DNA of 64,000 bases from the NCBI GenBank assembly GCA_004005435.1, contig RZWH01000006.1, positions 62,001 to 126,000 of the forward strand. Reading direction: 5' to 3'. Positions 54,212 to 63,146 of the stretch are shown in pieces (positions within the stretch are counted from its first letter, which is position 1; the number at the start of each line of letters is the position of its first letter). The DNA comes from Rhodobacteraceae bacterium CCMM004 (GTDB lineage: Bacteria; Pseudomonadota; Alphaproteobacteria; Rhodobacterales; Rhodobacteraceae). The position numbers and the translations under genes were made by a program. The notes beneath the pieces were generated by a model, which saw only the letters and a list, made by a program, of their open reading frames with translations, did no database searches and had not been told where the DNA came from.

Positions 54212-55423
54212 ATGGACGTGGAACGCGAGGCTTGGATCTGCGGCTATGTCCGCACGCCCATCGGCCGTTACGGCGGCGCTCTGGCCGCGGTGCGCCCCGA
54301 CGACCTGGCCGCGCACGCGCTGACCTCGGTGCTGGACCGGGTGCCGCAGGTCGACCCCGCGGCGGTGGACGAAGTGATCCTGGGCTGCGCCAACCAGGCC
54401 GGGGAGGACAACCGCAACGTCGCGCGGATGGCGGCTCTGCTCGCCTCGCTGCCGGTGGACGTGCCCGCCGTGACGCTCAACCGGCTCTGCGGATCTGGGC
54501 TGGATGCGGTGGCCTGGGCCGCGCGCGCCATCCGCTGCGGCGAGGCGGACCTGGTGCTGGCGGGCGGGGTCGAGAGCATGACGCGCGCGCCCCTGGTCCA
54601 GGCAAAGGCGGAGGCGGCGTTCTCCCGCCGGGCCGAGATCCATGACACCACCATCGGGTGGCGCTTCGTCAACCCGGCGCTGGCGGCGGCCCACGGCACC
54701 CATTCCATGCCCGAGACGGCCGAGGCGGTGGCCGACGCGCACGGCATCCCGCGGGCCGACCAGGACGCCTATGCCGCGCGCAGCCAGGCCCGGGCGGCGG
54801 ACGCGACCGCCTGGCGCGCGGGCGAGATCGCGCCGCTGGAGATTCCCCGCGGGCGCGGCGCAGTCGAGACGCTGGCGGCCGACGAGCACCCCCGCCCCGG
54901 CACGACGGTGACGGACCTGGCGCGGCTCCGCCCGGTGGTGCGGGCCGACGGCACGGTGACCGCGGGCAACGCTTCGGGCGTCAACGACGGCGCGGCGGCG
55001 TTGGTCGTGGCAAGCGGCCGCGCCATGCGGACGCATGGCTTGACGCCCATGGCGCGGGTCGTGGGCACGGCCACCGCAGGCGTCGCGCCCCGGATCATGG
55101 GGATCGGCCCGGTCCCGGCGACCGAGCGGCTCTGCGCCCGGCTGGACCGGCGCATGGTGGACTTCGACGCCATCGAGTTGAACGAAGCCTTCGCCGCGCA
55201 GGTCCTGGCCGTCACCCGTGCCTGGGGTCTACCCGACGACGATCCTCGGGTGAACCGCAACGGCGGCGCCATCGCGCTGGGCCACCCTCTGGGAGCGTCG
55301 GGCGCGCGGCTCGCCGGGACGCTGGCGCGGTTGCTGGCCGAGGGTCGCGCGCAGCGGGGCCTTGCCACCCTGTGCGTCGGCGTGGGCCAGGGCGTCGCGA
55401 TGGCGCTCGACGCCCCGTCCTGA
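54212..55423 (+). CDS. Acetyl-CoA acyltransferase (thiolase)
   Basis: A 403-residue thiolase. The three active-site motifs are RLCGSGLDAV (nucleophile Cys), NRNGGAIALGHPLGASGAR (His) and LATLCVGVGQG (second Cys). IELNEAFAAQVLAV is also conserved. The sequence is close to 3-oxoadipyl-CoA and acetyl-CoA acyltransferases of degradative pathways and differs from the biosynthetic PhaA thiolase at 60047. It follows the hydrolase gene by 74 bp and probably closes a catabolic route for a compound imported by the TRAP system. The ATG at 54212 is chosen as the first Met before WICGYVRTP. Confidence 0.92.
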   Translation: MDVEREAWICGYVRTPIGRYGGALAAVRPDDLAAHALTSVLDRVPQVDPAAVDEVILGCANQAGEDNRNVARMAALLASLPVDVPAVTLNRLCGSGLDAVAWAARAIRCGEADLVLAGGVESMTRAPLVQAKAEAAFSRRAEIHDTTIGWRFVNPALAAAHGTHSMPETAEAVADAHGIPRADQDAYAARSQARAADATAWRAGEIAPLEIPRGRGAVETLAADEHPRPGTTVTDLARLRPVVRADGTVTAGNASGVNDGAAALVVASGRAMRTHGLTPMARVVGTATAGVAPRIMGIGPVPATERLCARLDRRMVDFDAIELNEAFAAQVLAVTRAWGLPDDDPRVNRNGGAIALGHPLGASGARLAGTLARLLAEGRAQRGLATLCVGVGQGVAMALDAPS

Positions 55424-55502
55424 GGCTTGGGCCGGCGGACGTCCTGAGCCCCCCGGAGACGATGACGAAGAGGGACTCAGCCCAGCCCCCCTGTCGCGCC
55501 CG

Positions 55503-55538
55503 GCCGCGCCGTCCCGCCCCCACGGGGCGGCGCTGCCC
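55503..55538 (+). repeat. Intergenic TIR element, family 1, internally deleted remnant E
   Basis: GCGCCGTCCCGCC is followed directly by CCCACGGGGCGGCGCTGCCC, so only a terminal hairpin of the family-1 element remains. It lies between the convergent thiolase and DadA-like genes. It could be a solo end or an independent terminator hairpin. Confidence 0.55.
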
Positions 55539-55589
55539 TCTTCGCAAGGTGGCGGGGGCACGTCGAGCGGATTGCGCTGTCGCGATCGG

Positions 55590-56843
55590 TTACCGGGCAA
55601 ATCGGTCGGGGGCGAAGGGGGCGAGGTCCAGGTTCGGCGCCGCGCCGCGCACCATGTCGGCGATCAGGCGGCCGGTCTTCGGCCCTGCCGTCAGGCCGAC
55701 ATGCTGATGTCCGAAGGCGCAATAGGCGCCGTCCGCCGCGGCCGGCCCGATCAGCGGCAGCGAATCGGCCGTCACCGGGCGGTGCCCCATCCATGTGGTC
55801 TCGCGCGTGGCGGTGAGGCCGGGCAGGGCCCGGCGAACCTGGCGGCGGAGGAGCGCCAGGGGCGCCGGGCTCGGCCCCGCCCGCAGCCCGCCATATTCCA
55901 CCACCCCCGCGGCGCGGAGGCGGCCCTCCATCGGCGTCAGCACGAACTTGCCCGCCGCGACCATCATCGGATTCAACGGCATCTCTGAGGGATCCCAGAA
56001 CTCCAGGTGATAGCCACGCTCGCTCTCCATCGGCACGTGCAGGCCGAGGCGCGCGGCGAGGGGCCCGGACCAGGCTCCGAGCGCCAGGACGATGCGGTCG
56101 GCGGCGAGCCGGCCCTCGGAGGTGACGAGCGCGGTCACGTCCCCCTCCGCCGTCCGCTCCACATCCCGGAGATCGGCGCGCAGGAGGGTGCCGCCCCTGT
56201 CCTCGAACTGCTGCGCAAGTGCGCGGACATACGCGCCGGGGTCGGAGATCCGGCCATGACCGGGGCAGCGCACCACCGTCTCGAACGTGTCGCCCCAAAC
56301 CGGGTCGATCCGTGCATAGGCGGCGCCGGTCATGACTTCATAGCGCATGCCCGCCCGGGCCCGGACGCGCCAGGCATAGGCGTCGGCGTCGAAATCGGCC
56401 GCGCGGGCATAGCCGACGCAGTAGTCGGCATCGTGGATATAGGCTGCCGCTGGGGTGTCCTCGGCCAAGGCGCGATGCTGGGCCACCGTATCATGGAGCA
56501 GCGTGGCCAGCGCGGCCGAGGCGTGGGCGACGTGGCCGTCGGTCCCATGCTTGAGATAGCGCAGGAGGAACGGCGCGAGGCGGGGCAGGGCGGTCCAGCG
56601 CAGAAACAGCGGGCTTTCCGGGTCGAGGAGCATCCGCGGTGCCTTGCGCGCCAGGCCGGGCACGGTCACCGGCACGACCGCAGCCGCAGCCAACAGCCCC
56701 GCGTTGCCCTCGCTGGCGCCCGCGGCGGGACCCTCGCGGTCCACCACAGTGACCGCATAGCCCGCCCGTTGCAGCCAGATGGCGCACGAGATGCCCACGA
56801 TCCCGGCCCCGGCCACCAGGATGCGGCCGCCCGTCTCAGCCAT
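55590..56843 (-). CDS. FAD-dependent D-amino acid dehydrogenase-like oxidoreductase
   Basis: A 417-residue DAO/DadA-family flavoprotein. The FAD-binding start ILVAGAGIVGISCAIWLQRAGYAVTVVDRE has the GxGxxG motif; SEGNAGLLAAA is the DadA-type follow-up and the C-terminal FGHQHVGLTAGPKTGRLIADMV is the second FAD contact. RMLLDPESPLFLRWTALPRLAPFLLRYL is also typical. It oxidises D-amino acids or similar amines to keto acids, passing electrons to quinone. It stands alone, followed at lower coordinates by the repeat remnant. Confidence 0.88.
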   Translation of the reverse strand: MAETGGRILVAGAGIVGISCAIWLQRAGYAVTVVDREGPAAGASEGNAGLLAAAAVVPVTVPGLARKAPRMLLDPESPLFLRWTALPRLAPFLLRYLKHGTDGHVAHASAALATLLHDTVAQHRALAEDTPAAAYIHDADYCVGYARAADFDADAYAWRVRARAGMRYEVMTGAAYARIDPVWGDTFETVVRCPGHGRISDPGAYVRALAQQFEDRGGTLLRADLRDVERTAEGDVTALVTSEGRLAADRIVLALGAWSGPLAARLGLHVPMESERGYHLEFWDPSEMPLNPMMVAAGKFVLTPMEGRLRAAGVVEYGGLRAGPSPAPLALLRRQVRRALPGLTATRETTWMGHRPVTADSLPLIGPAAADGAYCAFGHQHVGLTAGPKTGRLIADMVRGAAPNLDLAPFAPDRFAR

Positions 56844-56923
56844 CTTGTCCCTCCCCGGCGCTCCCGTGCCAGGCTAGAACAGATCGGGAGGAAGGGAAAT
56901 CGCCCCGCCCCCGACCCGCCCCG

Positions 56924-58342
56924 TCACCGGAACGCGCGGTCGAGCAGCGTGAACGCCTCCCTGGCGTGGTCCTCGCAGAACAGCTTGTGGTCGCGGGACA
57001 ACCGCTCGACCGTCGCCTCGGCCCATTCCAGGATGTCGTGGGTAAAGAGCTTCTGCGGATCGGCGGCGTCGATGATGTGGGGCTCGACGTCGTAGTCCAC
57101 CTCGCCCAGGTCGTCGGAGCGGGCATGGGCCTGGGCCAGTGCGCGGCCGCACATGTCGGCATAGGCCTTCCACGACTTGAACGACAGTTCGTCCAGGTCG
57201 ATGTCGTCGCGATAGGGGGCCCTCTCGCGGGTCATGAAGCTGACGCCGTCGATCTCGGCCGCGCCATAGAAGATGTCACCGTGGGCCAATTGCACCTTCT
57301 GTCCATGGGCGATGCGGTCGGCCTTGCCGTCGCCGTCGAAGTCGCTGGGCGGGGTGAGGCCGTGCAGCGCCGAGCGCCGCGCGCGCTTGAACTCGATCAC
57401 CAGGTCGTCGGTGGCGTCGGCCGACGGCCCTTCGAGCAGGACGTAGTAGCGCGGCAGGCCGAGGGAGGCGGTGCCGGCCCCGTGCCGCATCGCCACGTCC
57501 TTGACCTTGAGATCGCCGACGCGGCCGCCCTTTTCGATCCCGTTGGCCTTGGCCAGGGCGGTCACGTATTTTTGGAACTCCTCCACGCGGCTCGACACCG
57601 GCACCAGTTCTTCGTCGTTGCGGAACCCGCGGCCCTTGGCGTCGAAGAAATCGCTCCATAGCCACGACTCGCGCTCCTCCCACGCCTCTTCGAAGAGGCG
57701 GCGGATCACCTTGGGGCTGTTGTCGAAGCGGAACTGGGCCGTCCGCTCCGAGGCGTCCTGGGCATACTGGCGCATGGCATCGAGGTATCCCGCGACAAAG
57801 CGCTTGATCACCTTGCGCCGCTTCTTGCGCTTCAGCCCGCCCATCTCGGCCGCGGCCAGGAGGAACCCCACCGCGCCCCGCTTGAGGTCCCAGGTGAAGG
57901 GCGCATAGGTCGCCTCGTCGAAGTCGTTGACGCCAAAGATCGGGACGTTGTCGGCATTCGGCATGATGCCAAAGTTCGACGGATGCACGTCGCCCAGGAC
58001 CAGCACCGTGGGCATGTCCCCGTCCTCGCCCGCCATGTCGCGGTAAAAGAGCAGCGCCGTGCCGCGGAAGAAGGAAAAGAGAGACCCGGCGAGTTTGTCG
58101 AACTTGGCCTGAGTGGCGTCGGCGCGTTCGTTGATCCGCTGGGCATGGTCCTCGCGGAGCGTGGCGCGGACGTGGCGGCGGCGGTCGTGCCCGGTCAGAT
58201 ACCGCGGCGGCAGCGGCGCGGGCGTGTCCGCCAACTGGCCCGACATCGCGGCAAAGCCGTCGGCGCGGTCGGTGACGGTGGTGACGGGATCCTTGCGCTC
58301 GGGCGCGGATTTTTTCTTGGCGGTCGATGCTTTGCGGGCCAT
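56924..58342 (-). CDS. DUF2252 family protein
   Basis: A 472-residue protein with a Lys/Ala-rich start, then a DUF2252 domain through its length: FFRGTALLFYRDMA, VLVLGDVHPSNFG (the HxxN catalytic-loop-like motif) and GVNDFDEATYAPFTWDLKRGAVGFLLAA resemble the aminoglycoside phosphotransferase/kinase fold. YYVLLEGPSADATDDLVIEFKRA and AHARSDD are further conserved pieces. Function is unknown; kinase-like activity is a fair guess. GAGGAG lies upstream of the start at 58342. Confidence 0.85.
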   Translation of the reverse strand: MARKASTAKKKSAPERKDPVTTVTDRADGFAAMSGQLADTPAPLPPRYLTGHDRRRHVRATLREDHAQRINERADATQAKFDKLAGSLFSFFRGTALLFYRDMAGEDGDMPTVLVLGDVHPSNFGIMPNADNVPIFGVNDFDEATYAPFTWDLKRGAVGFLLAAAEMGGLKRKKRRKVIKRFVAGYLDAMRQYAQDASERTAQFRFDNSPKVIRRLFEEAWEERESWLWSDFFDAKGRGFRNDEELVPVSSRVEEFQKYVTALAKANGIEKGGRVGDLKVKDVAMRHGAGTASLGLPRYYVLLEGPSADATDDLVIEFKRARRSALHGLTPPSDFDGDGKADRIAHGQKVQLAHGDIFYGAAEIDGVSFMTRERAPYRDDIDLDELSFKSWKAYADMCGRALAQAHARSDDLGEVDYDVEPHIIDAADPQKLFTHDILEWAEATVERLSRDHKLFCEDHAREAFTLLDRAFR

Positions 58343-58354
58343 GGCAGTCCTCCT

Positions 58355-58380
58355 CGGGGCGGCCAACGCGCGCCGCCCCG
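58355..58380 (-). terminator. Perfect GC hairpin between tag and the DUF2252 gene
   Basis: CGGGGCGGC and GCCGCCCCG form a nine-base perfect stem around CAACGCGC. It lies 17 bp past the tag stop on the minus strand and just before the DUF2252 ribosome site. No T-run follows. Confidence 0.4.
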
Positions 58381-58397
58381 GCGCCGTTCCGGTCCGC

Positions 58398-58967
58398 TCA
58401 GCCCATGGCGGCGACGGCTGCGTGGCGCGGGCAGCCGACCAGGTGGTCGTTGACCATCCCCGTCGCCTGCATCCAGGCATACACGATGGTCGGCCCGCAG
58501 AAGCGAAGGCCGCGGGCGCGCAAATCCTTGGACAGGCGGCGGCTGAGCGGGGTCTCGGCCGGCACCTCGGACATGGCGGCAAAGCGATTCTGCACGGGCC
58601 GGTCCGCGACGTAGGACCACACCCAGGGGGCAAAGCCGCCGTCGGCCTCGATTTCCAGGTAGGCGCGGGCGTTGCCGATGGTCGCCTCGATCTTGCCCCG
58701 GTGGCGCACGATCCCGGCGTCGGTCAACAGGCGCGCGACCTCGGGCTCGCCCCAGCGTGCGATCTCGTCGGGGTCGAAGCCGTCGAACGCGGCCCGGAAA
58801 TTCTCTCGCTTTTTCAGGATGGTGATCCAGCTCAGACCGGCCTGGAACCCGTCCAGCACCAGCTTTTCCCACAGCGCGCGACCGTCACGCTCAGGCACGC
58901 CCCATTCGGTGTCGTGGTAGGCCACGTAGAGCGGGTCGTCGCCGCACCAGTCGCACCTCTCACCCAT
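58398..58967 (-). CDS. tag: DNA-3-methyladenine glycosylase I
   Basis: A 189-residue Tag protein, close to the usual 187. It begins with the zinc-binding CDWCGDDPLYVAYHDTEWGVP and contains LDGFQAGLSWITILKKRENFRAAF, and the end GMVNDHLVGCPRH supplies the remaining zinc ligands (His and Cys). It removes 3-methyladenine from alkylated DNA. The conserved catalytic Glu is in FQAGLSW-adjacent ILKKRE. Divergent from the EAL-domain gene. Confidence 0.96.
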   Translation of the reverse strand: MGERCDWCGDDPLYVAYHDTEWGVPERDGRALWEKLVLDGFQAGLSWITILKKRENFRAAFDGFDPDEIARWGEPEVARLLTDAGIVRHRGKIEATIGNARAYLEIEADGGFAPWVWSYVADRPVQNRFAAMSEVPAETPLSRRLSKDLRARGLRFCGPTIVYAWMQATGMVNDHLVGCPRHAAVAAMG

Positions 58968-59067
58968 CGCCGGACCCCGTTCGCGAAAATTAGAACAAAA
59001 TGGGAATCTTTACGCCTTCTTAGAGATCTCGGTGGCAATCACAACCCATCGGCGAAGGAGTGCTGCC

Positions 59068-59910
59068 ATGGAACTCAACCTCATCCGCGACCCCGACGTT
59101 GCCGCTGACGGCCCCGATTCGCCTCTCGCGGCCGCGACGGCGGGGCGGGCGCGGGACGCGGTGGCCATGGTGGAGCGGGCGATCGAACGGCGCAACGTGA
59201 TGCTGGCCTATCAGCCCATCGTCCCGGCCGGGCGCACCGACCGCCCGGCGATCTACGAGGGGCTGATCCGCGTCCTGGACGACAAAGGGCGGATCATTCC
59301 GGCCCGCGACTTCATCCACCAGGTGGAGACGCTGGAACTGGGGCGGCGCATCGACTGTCTTTCGCTGGAGTTCGGGCTCCAGGTCCTGCGCGAGCGGCCC
59401 AAGCTGCGGCTGGCGGTCAACATGTCCGCCCGTTCCATCGGCTATCCCGCCTGGCAGGAGGTGCTGGACAAGGGGCTGGCGGCCGACCCCACGGTGGGCG
59501 AGCGGTTGATCCTGGAGATCACCGAGAGTTCGGCCATCGTCATGCCCGATCTGGTGCAGGTGTTCATGACCCGTCTTCAGAGCCGCGGCATCAGCTTTGC
59601 CCTCGACGATTTCGGCTCGGGCTATACGTCGCTGCGGCATCTCAAGGATCTGTATTTCGACATTCTCAAGATCGACGGGCAGTTCATCCGCGGCATCGCC
59701 CGCAGCCCCGACGATCAGGCCTTGGTCAAAGCGCTGGTGGCCATCGGACGGCATTTCGACATGGTGACCGTGGCCGAGAGCGTCGAATCGGCCGAGGATG
59801 CGCGCTATATCACGCGGATCGGCGTCGACTGTCTCCAGGGCTTCTACTTCGGCGCGCCGACGATTCGCCCGCGGTGGGAGCCCTGCGACGAAAAGCGCCG
59901 CGCGGGTTAG
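59068..59910 (+). CDS. EAL-domain protein, probable c-di-GMP phosphodiesterase
   Basis: A 280-residue protein consisting of an EAL domain (about 35-275) without GGDEF or sensor parts. The EAL motif itself reads EGL (Glu64-Leu66; YEGLIR). Other catalytic residues are kept: Asn in VNMSARS, Glu in EITES, the [10 protein letters not shown] metal site, Lys in ILKIDGQFI and Glu in VAESVES. So activity is possible despite the EGL variant. The start at 59068 has AAGGAG upstream; the frame opens 12 codons earlier. Confidence 0.88.
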   Translation: MELNLIRDPDVAADGPDSPLAAATAGRARDAVAMVERAIERRNVMLAYQPIVPAGRTDRPAIYEGLIRVLDDKGRIIPARDFIHQVETLELGRRIDCLSLEFGLQVLRERPKLRLAVNMSARSIGYPAWQEVLDKGLAADPTVGERLILEITESSAIVMPDLVQVFMTRLQSRGISFALDDFGSGYTSLRHLKDLYFDILKIDGQFIRGIARSPDDQALVKALVAIGRHFDMVTVAESVESAEDARYITRIGVDCLQGFYFGAPTIRPRWEPCDEKRRAG

Positions 59911-60046
59911 CGCAAACCGGTATTTTTCCCGGCAGTTGTGCTTTAGGGCGCACGGTCGTAGGGTCCGCGCCAACCGGCGCAGGGGGCGCCCGCGGCATTG
60001 GCGCGGTTCGTTCCCCGGGCACGACTTACGAGAGGAGTTCCGATCC

Positions 60047-61222
60047 ATGACCAACGTCGTCATCGCATCCGCAGGCCGCACCGCCGTCGGCAGCTTCAAC
60101 GGGTCCTTCGCCGCGACGCCGGCGCACGATCTGGGTGCTGCCGTTCTGGAGGGGCTGGTGGCCCGCGCGGGCATCGACAAGGGCGAAGTGTCGGAAACCA
60201 TCCTCGGTCAGGTGCTGACCGGTGGCCAGGGTCAGAACCCCGCGCGTCAGGCGCACATCAACGCTGGCCTGCCGCAGGAGAGCGCGGCCTGGGGCATCAA
60301 CCAGGTCTGCGGCTCGGGCCTGCGTGCCGTGGCTCTGGCCGCCCAGCATATCCAGCTTGGCGATGCCGATATCGTCGCGGCCGGCGGGCAAGAGAACATG
60401 TCGATGTCCCCCCACGTCGCCAACCTGCGCGCGGGCCACAAGATGGGCGACATGAAGTTCATCGATTCCATGATCCGCGACGGCCTCTGGGACGCCTTCA
60501 ACGGCTATCACATGGGTCAAACCGCCGAGAACGTCGCCGAGAAGTGGCAGATCAGCCGCGATCAGCAGGACGCGTTCGCCGTCGCCAGCCAGAACAAGGC
60601 CGAGGCGGCGCAGAAGGCCGGCCGCTTCGACGACGAGGTGATCCCCTTCACCGTCAAGACCCGCAAGGGCGACATCGTGGTCGACAAGGACGAGTATATC
60701 CGTCACGGCGCCACCATCGAGGCAATGCAGAAACTGCGCCCCGCCTTCGCCAAGGACGGCAGCGTCACCGCCGCCAACGCCAGCGGGATCAACGACGGCG
60801 CCGCCGGCGCGCTGTTGATGTCGGCCGAGAACGCCGAGCGCCGCGGGATCGAGCCGCTGGCCCGCATCGCGTCTTACGCCACCGCCGGACTCGACCCGTC
60901 GATCATGGGCGTGGGCCCGATCTATGCAAGCCGCAAGGCGCTGGAAAAGGCGGGGTGGAAGGTCGACGACCTGGACCTGATCGAGGCCAACGAGGCCTTT
61001 GCCGCCCAGGCCTGCGCGGTGAACAAGGACATGGGCTGGGACCCGGAAAAGGTGAACGTGAACGGCGGCGCCATCGCCATCGGCCACCCCATCGGCGCCT
61101 CCGGTGCGCGGGTGCTGAACACGCTCCTGTTCGAGATGCAACGCCGCAACGCCAAGCGCGGCCTGGCGACGCTGTGCATCGGCGGCGGGATGGGCGTGGC
61201 CATGTGCGTCGAGCGCCCCTGA
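60047..61222 (+). CDS. phaA: Acetyl-CoA acetyltransferase (biosynthetic thiolase)
   Basis: A 391-residue thiolase that condenses two acetyl-CoA to acetoacetyl-CoA, the first step of polyhydroxybutyrate synthesis. Active-site residues are Cys88 in [11 protein letters not shown], His in [18 protein letters not shown] and Cys in [11 protein letters not shown]. The MSMSPHV and [12 protein letters not shown] stretches are typical of PhaA. AGAGGAG precedes the ATG at 60047. Together with phaB at 62118 it forms a PHB precursor operon with a patatin-like gene in between. Confidence 0.96.
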   Translation: MTNVVIASAGRTAVGSFNGSFAATPAHDLGAAVLEGLVARAGIDKGEVSETILGQVLTGGQGQNPARQAHINAGLPQESAAWGINQVCGSGLRAVALAAQHIQLGDADIVAAGGQENMSMSPHVANLRAGHKMGDMKFIDSMIRDGLWDAFNGYHMGQTAENVAEKWQISRDQQDAFAVASQNKAEAAQKAGRFDDEVIPFTVKTRKGDIVVDKDEYIRHGATIEAMQKLRPAFAKDGSVTAANASGINDGAAGALLMSAENAERRGIEPLARIASYATAGLDPSIMGVGPIYASRKALEKAGWKVDDLDLIEANEAFAAQACAVNKDMGWDPEKVNVNGGAIAIGHPIGASGARVLNTLLFEMQRRNAKRGLATLCIGGGMGVAMCVERP

Positions 61223-61250
61223 GGGGTCCCGCCCCCGCCCCGGCATCGCC

Positions 61251-62084
61251 GTGGACCGCCCCGTCCTTCCTTTCGCGCAGATCGTCTTTTCCGGCGGCGG
61301 CATCCGGTGTTTCTGGCACGGCGGATGGATGACGACGGTGTCCGAGCGCTGGAGCTTCGATCCGGCGCGGGTCACCGGCGTCTCGGGCGGGGCGCTGTCG
61401 GCGTCGGCGTGGCTCGCCGGGGCCGAGGAGCGGCTGCTGGACGTGATGTCCCGCGCCTTTCGCGGCGAGGACGCGAACGTCTCGTGGCACGACATCAATG
61501 ATGAGGACGGCCTGACCCCGCACCAGCGCGTCTACCGCGAGGTGGTGGAAGAGGTGCTGGCCCCCCCGGCGCAAAAACGGATCGCCGACGGCCCGGCATT
61601 CCAGATCCTCGTGGGCCGTCCCGCCGACGGCGCGCTGACCCAGCTCCATGCGCTGCTCTCCGGGGCCGCCTACAGCGCGGAAAAGGTGCTGATCGCGCGG
61701 CCCGATTCGGAGTGGGCCGAGACGCTGGGCCTGACCGGCGAGCTGATCGACGCCCGCGCCGCCGCCCGCGAGGGACGCCTGGTCGAGCTGGTCTGCGCCG
61801 CCGCGACCATCCCGCCGGTGTTCCGCATTCCCGACTGGGACGGGCGCCCGGTGATCGACGGCGGTATGGTGGATCAGGCCCCGTCGCCGGAGCCGGACGA
61901 GGGCCGCACCCTGGTGCTCCTCACCCGCGATTACCGTGAGATCCCCGACGACGGCCGCTCCTACGTGATCCCGTCGCGCCACGTGCTCGACGGCAAGATC
62001 GACTTCACCGACCCCGACAAGCTCAAGGCGGCGTGGGAGCTCGGCGCGGCCGACGGGCGCGCTTGGGCGCCCGACGACGACTGA
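61251..62084 (+). CDS. Patatin-like phospholipase
   Basis: A 277-residue patatin-family serine hydrolase. The oxyanion loop is SGGGIRCFWHGG, the nucleophile is Ser45 in GVSGGALS (GxSxG) and the catalytic Asp is Asp203 in IDGGMVD. It is short for the family, with little after the DGG motif. No signal peptide is visible. The GTG at 61251 lies 28 bp after phaA, with no strong ribosome site. Its position between phaA and phaB suggests a role linked to polyester granules or lipid turnover, but this is context only. Confidence 0.85.
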   Translation: MDRPVLPFAQIVFSGGGIRCFWHGGWMTTVSERWSFDPARVTGVSGGALSASAWLAGAEERLLDVMSRAFRGEDANVSWHDINDEDGLTPHQRVYREVVEEVLAPPAQKRIADGPAFQILVGRPADGALTQLHALLSGAAYSAEKVLIARPDSEWAETLGLTGELIDARAAAREGRLVELVCAAATIPPVFRIPDWDGRPVIDGGMVDQAPSPEPDEGRTLVLLTRDYREIPDDGRSYVIPSRHVLDGKIDFTDPDKLKAAWELGAADGRAWAPDDD

Positions 62085-62117
62085 CGAGACCCAGATACCC
62101 TGAAAGAGGAGGACCAT

Positions 62118-62843
62118 ATGGGACGTGTAGCACTTGTGACCGGCGGCAGCCGCGGCATCGGCGAGGCCATCTCGAAGGCGCTGAAGGAGGCTGGATACAC
62201 CGTCGCCGCCACCTATGCCGGCAACGATGAGAAGGCCGCGGCCTTCACCGACGCGACAGGCATCAAGACCTACAAGTGGGACGTCGGCGACTACGACGCC
62301 TGCAAGGCCGGCATCGCGAAGGTCGAGGAAGAGAACGGGCCGGTCGAGGTTCTGGTGAACAACGCCGGCATCACCCGCGACGCCATGTTCCACCGCATGA
62401 CCCCGCAGCAGTGGAAAGAGGTCATCGACACCAACCTGACGGGCCTGTTCAACATGACCCACTGCGTCTGGGCGGGGATGCGCGACCGCAAGTTCGGGCG
62501 CGTCGTGAACATCTCTTCGATCAACGGCCAAAAGGGCCAGGCGGGTCAGGCGAACTATTCTGCGGCCAAGGCGGGCGACATCGGCTTCACCCGCGCTCTG
62601 GCTCAGGAGGGCGCGCGCGCCGGCATCACCGTGAACGCGGTCTGCCCGGGCTATATCGGCACCGAGATGGTGCGCGCCATCGACGAAAAGGTGCTGAACG
62701 AGCGCATCATCCCGCAGATCCCGGTGGGCCGCCTGGGCGAGCCCGAAGAGATCGCGCGCTGCGTGGTCTTCCTGGCCGCCGACGACGCGGGCTTCATCTC
62801 GGGCTCGACGATCAGCGCCAACGGCGCGCAGTACTTCTCGTGA
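62118..62843 (+). CDS. phaB: Acetoacetyl-CoA reductase
   Basis: A 241-residue short-chain dehydrogenase. The NADPH site is ALVTGGSRGIGEA, the catalytic set is Ser in NISSINGQKGQAGQANYSAAKAG with Tyr and Lys in YSAAK, and VNNAGITRDAMFHRM and CPGYIGTEMV are typical of PhaB. It reduces acetoacetyl-CoA to (R)-3-hydroxybutyryl-CoA for polyhydroxybutyrate. GAGGAGG lies upstream. PHB synthase (phaC) is not in the window. Confidence 0.95.
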   Translation: MGRVALVTGGSRGIGEAISKALKEAGYTVAATYAGNDEKAAAFTDATGIKTYKWDVGDYDACKAGIAKVEEENGPVEVLVNNAGITRDAMFHRMTPQQWKEVIDTNLTGLFNMTHCVWAGMRDRKFGRVVNISSINGQKGQAGQANYSAAKAGDIGFTRALAQEGARAGITVNAVCPGYIGTEMVRAIDEKVLNERIIPQIPVGRLGEPEEIARCVVFLAADDAGFISGSTISANGAQYFS

Positions 62844-62851
62844 GACGACGC

Positions 62852-62875
62852 GGGGCCGGCGTCGCCGCCGGCCCC
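62852..62875 (+). terminator. Hairpin downstream of phaB
   Basis: GGGGCCGGCG and CGCCGGCCCC form a perfect ten-base stem with loop TCGC, 9 bp after the phaB stop. No T-run follows. A second perfect palindrome, GACCGCCCGGGCGGTC (62891-62906), lies between it and the small convergent gene, where it could serve the opposite strand. Confidence 0.6.
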
Positions 62876-62915
62876 TGCCATGGTCCGTAAGACCGCCCGG
62901 GCGGTCAGCGGGTCA

Positions 62916-63029
62916 TCAGCGGAACGGATTGAAGATCCGGCCGAAGAACGCGGCGGCGGCGGCGCTGCGCGCCTCGTGGGCTCGGCGATAGGCATCGCGA
63001 TAGCGGTGGTCTGTGGTGGGTTCGAACAT
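62916..63029 (-). CDS. Small basic protein of 37 residues
   Basis: The minus strand encodes MFEPTTDHRYRDAYRRAHEA then RSAAAAAFFGRIFNPFR and a stop. A strong ribosome site GAGGAG lies six bases before the ATG at 63029, which supports translation. The Arg-rich amphipathic helix followed by an aromatic C-terminus resembles small DUF1127-like regulatory proteins of alphaproteobacteria, but similarity is too weak to name it. It is divergent from the LysR gene and convergent with phaB. Confidence 0.6.
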   Translation of the reverse strand: MFEPTTDHRYRDAYRRAHEARSAAAAAFFGRIFNPFR

Positions 63030-63146
63030 CTCGGGCTCCTCTTTCATCTTGAGTATTTCTGAACTGTCCCGAATATGGGCAACGCAGAGCACGGGGACAA
63101 ACGAGACCTGCGCGCTCTTCGGTTCAGTAAATTCAATGTGGCCACC

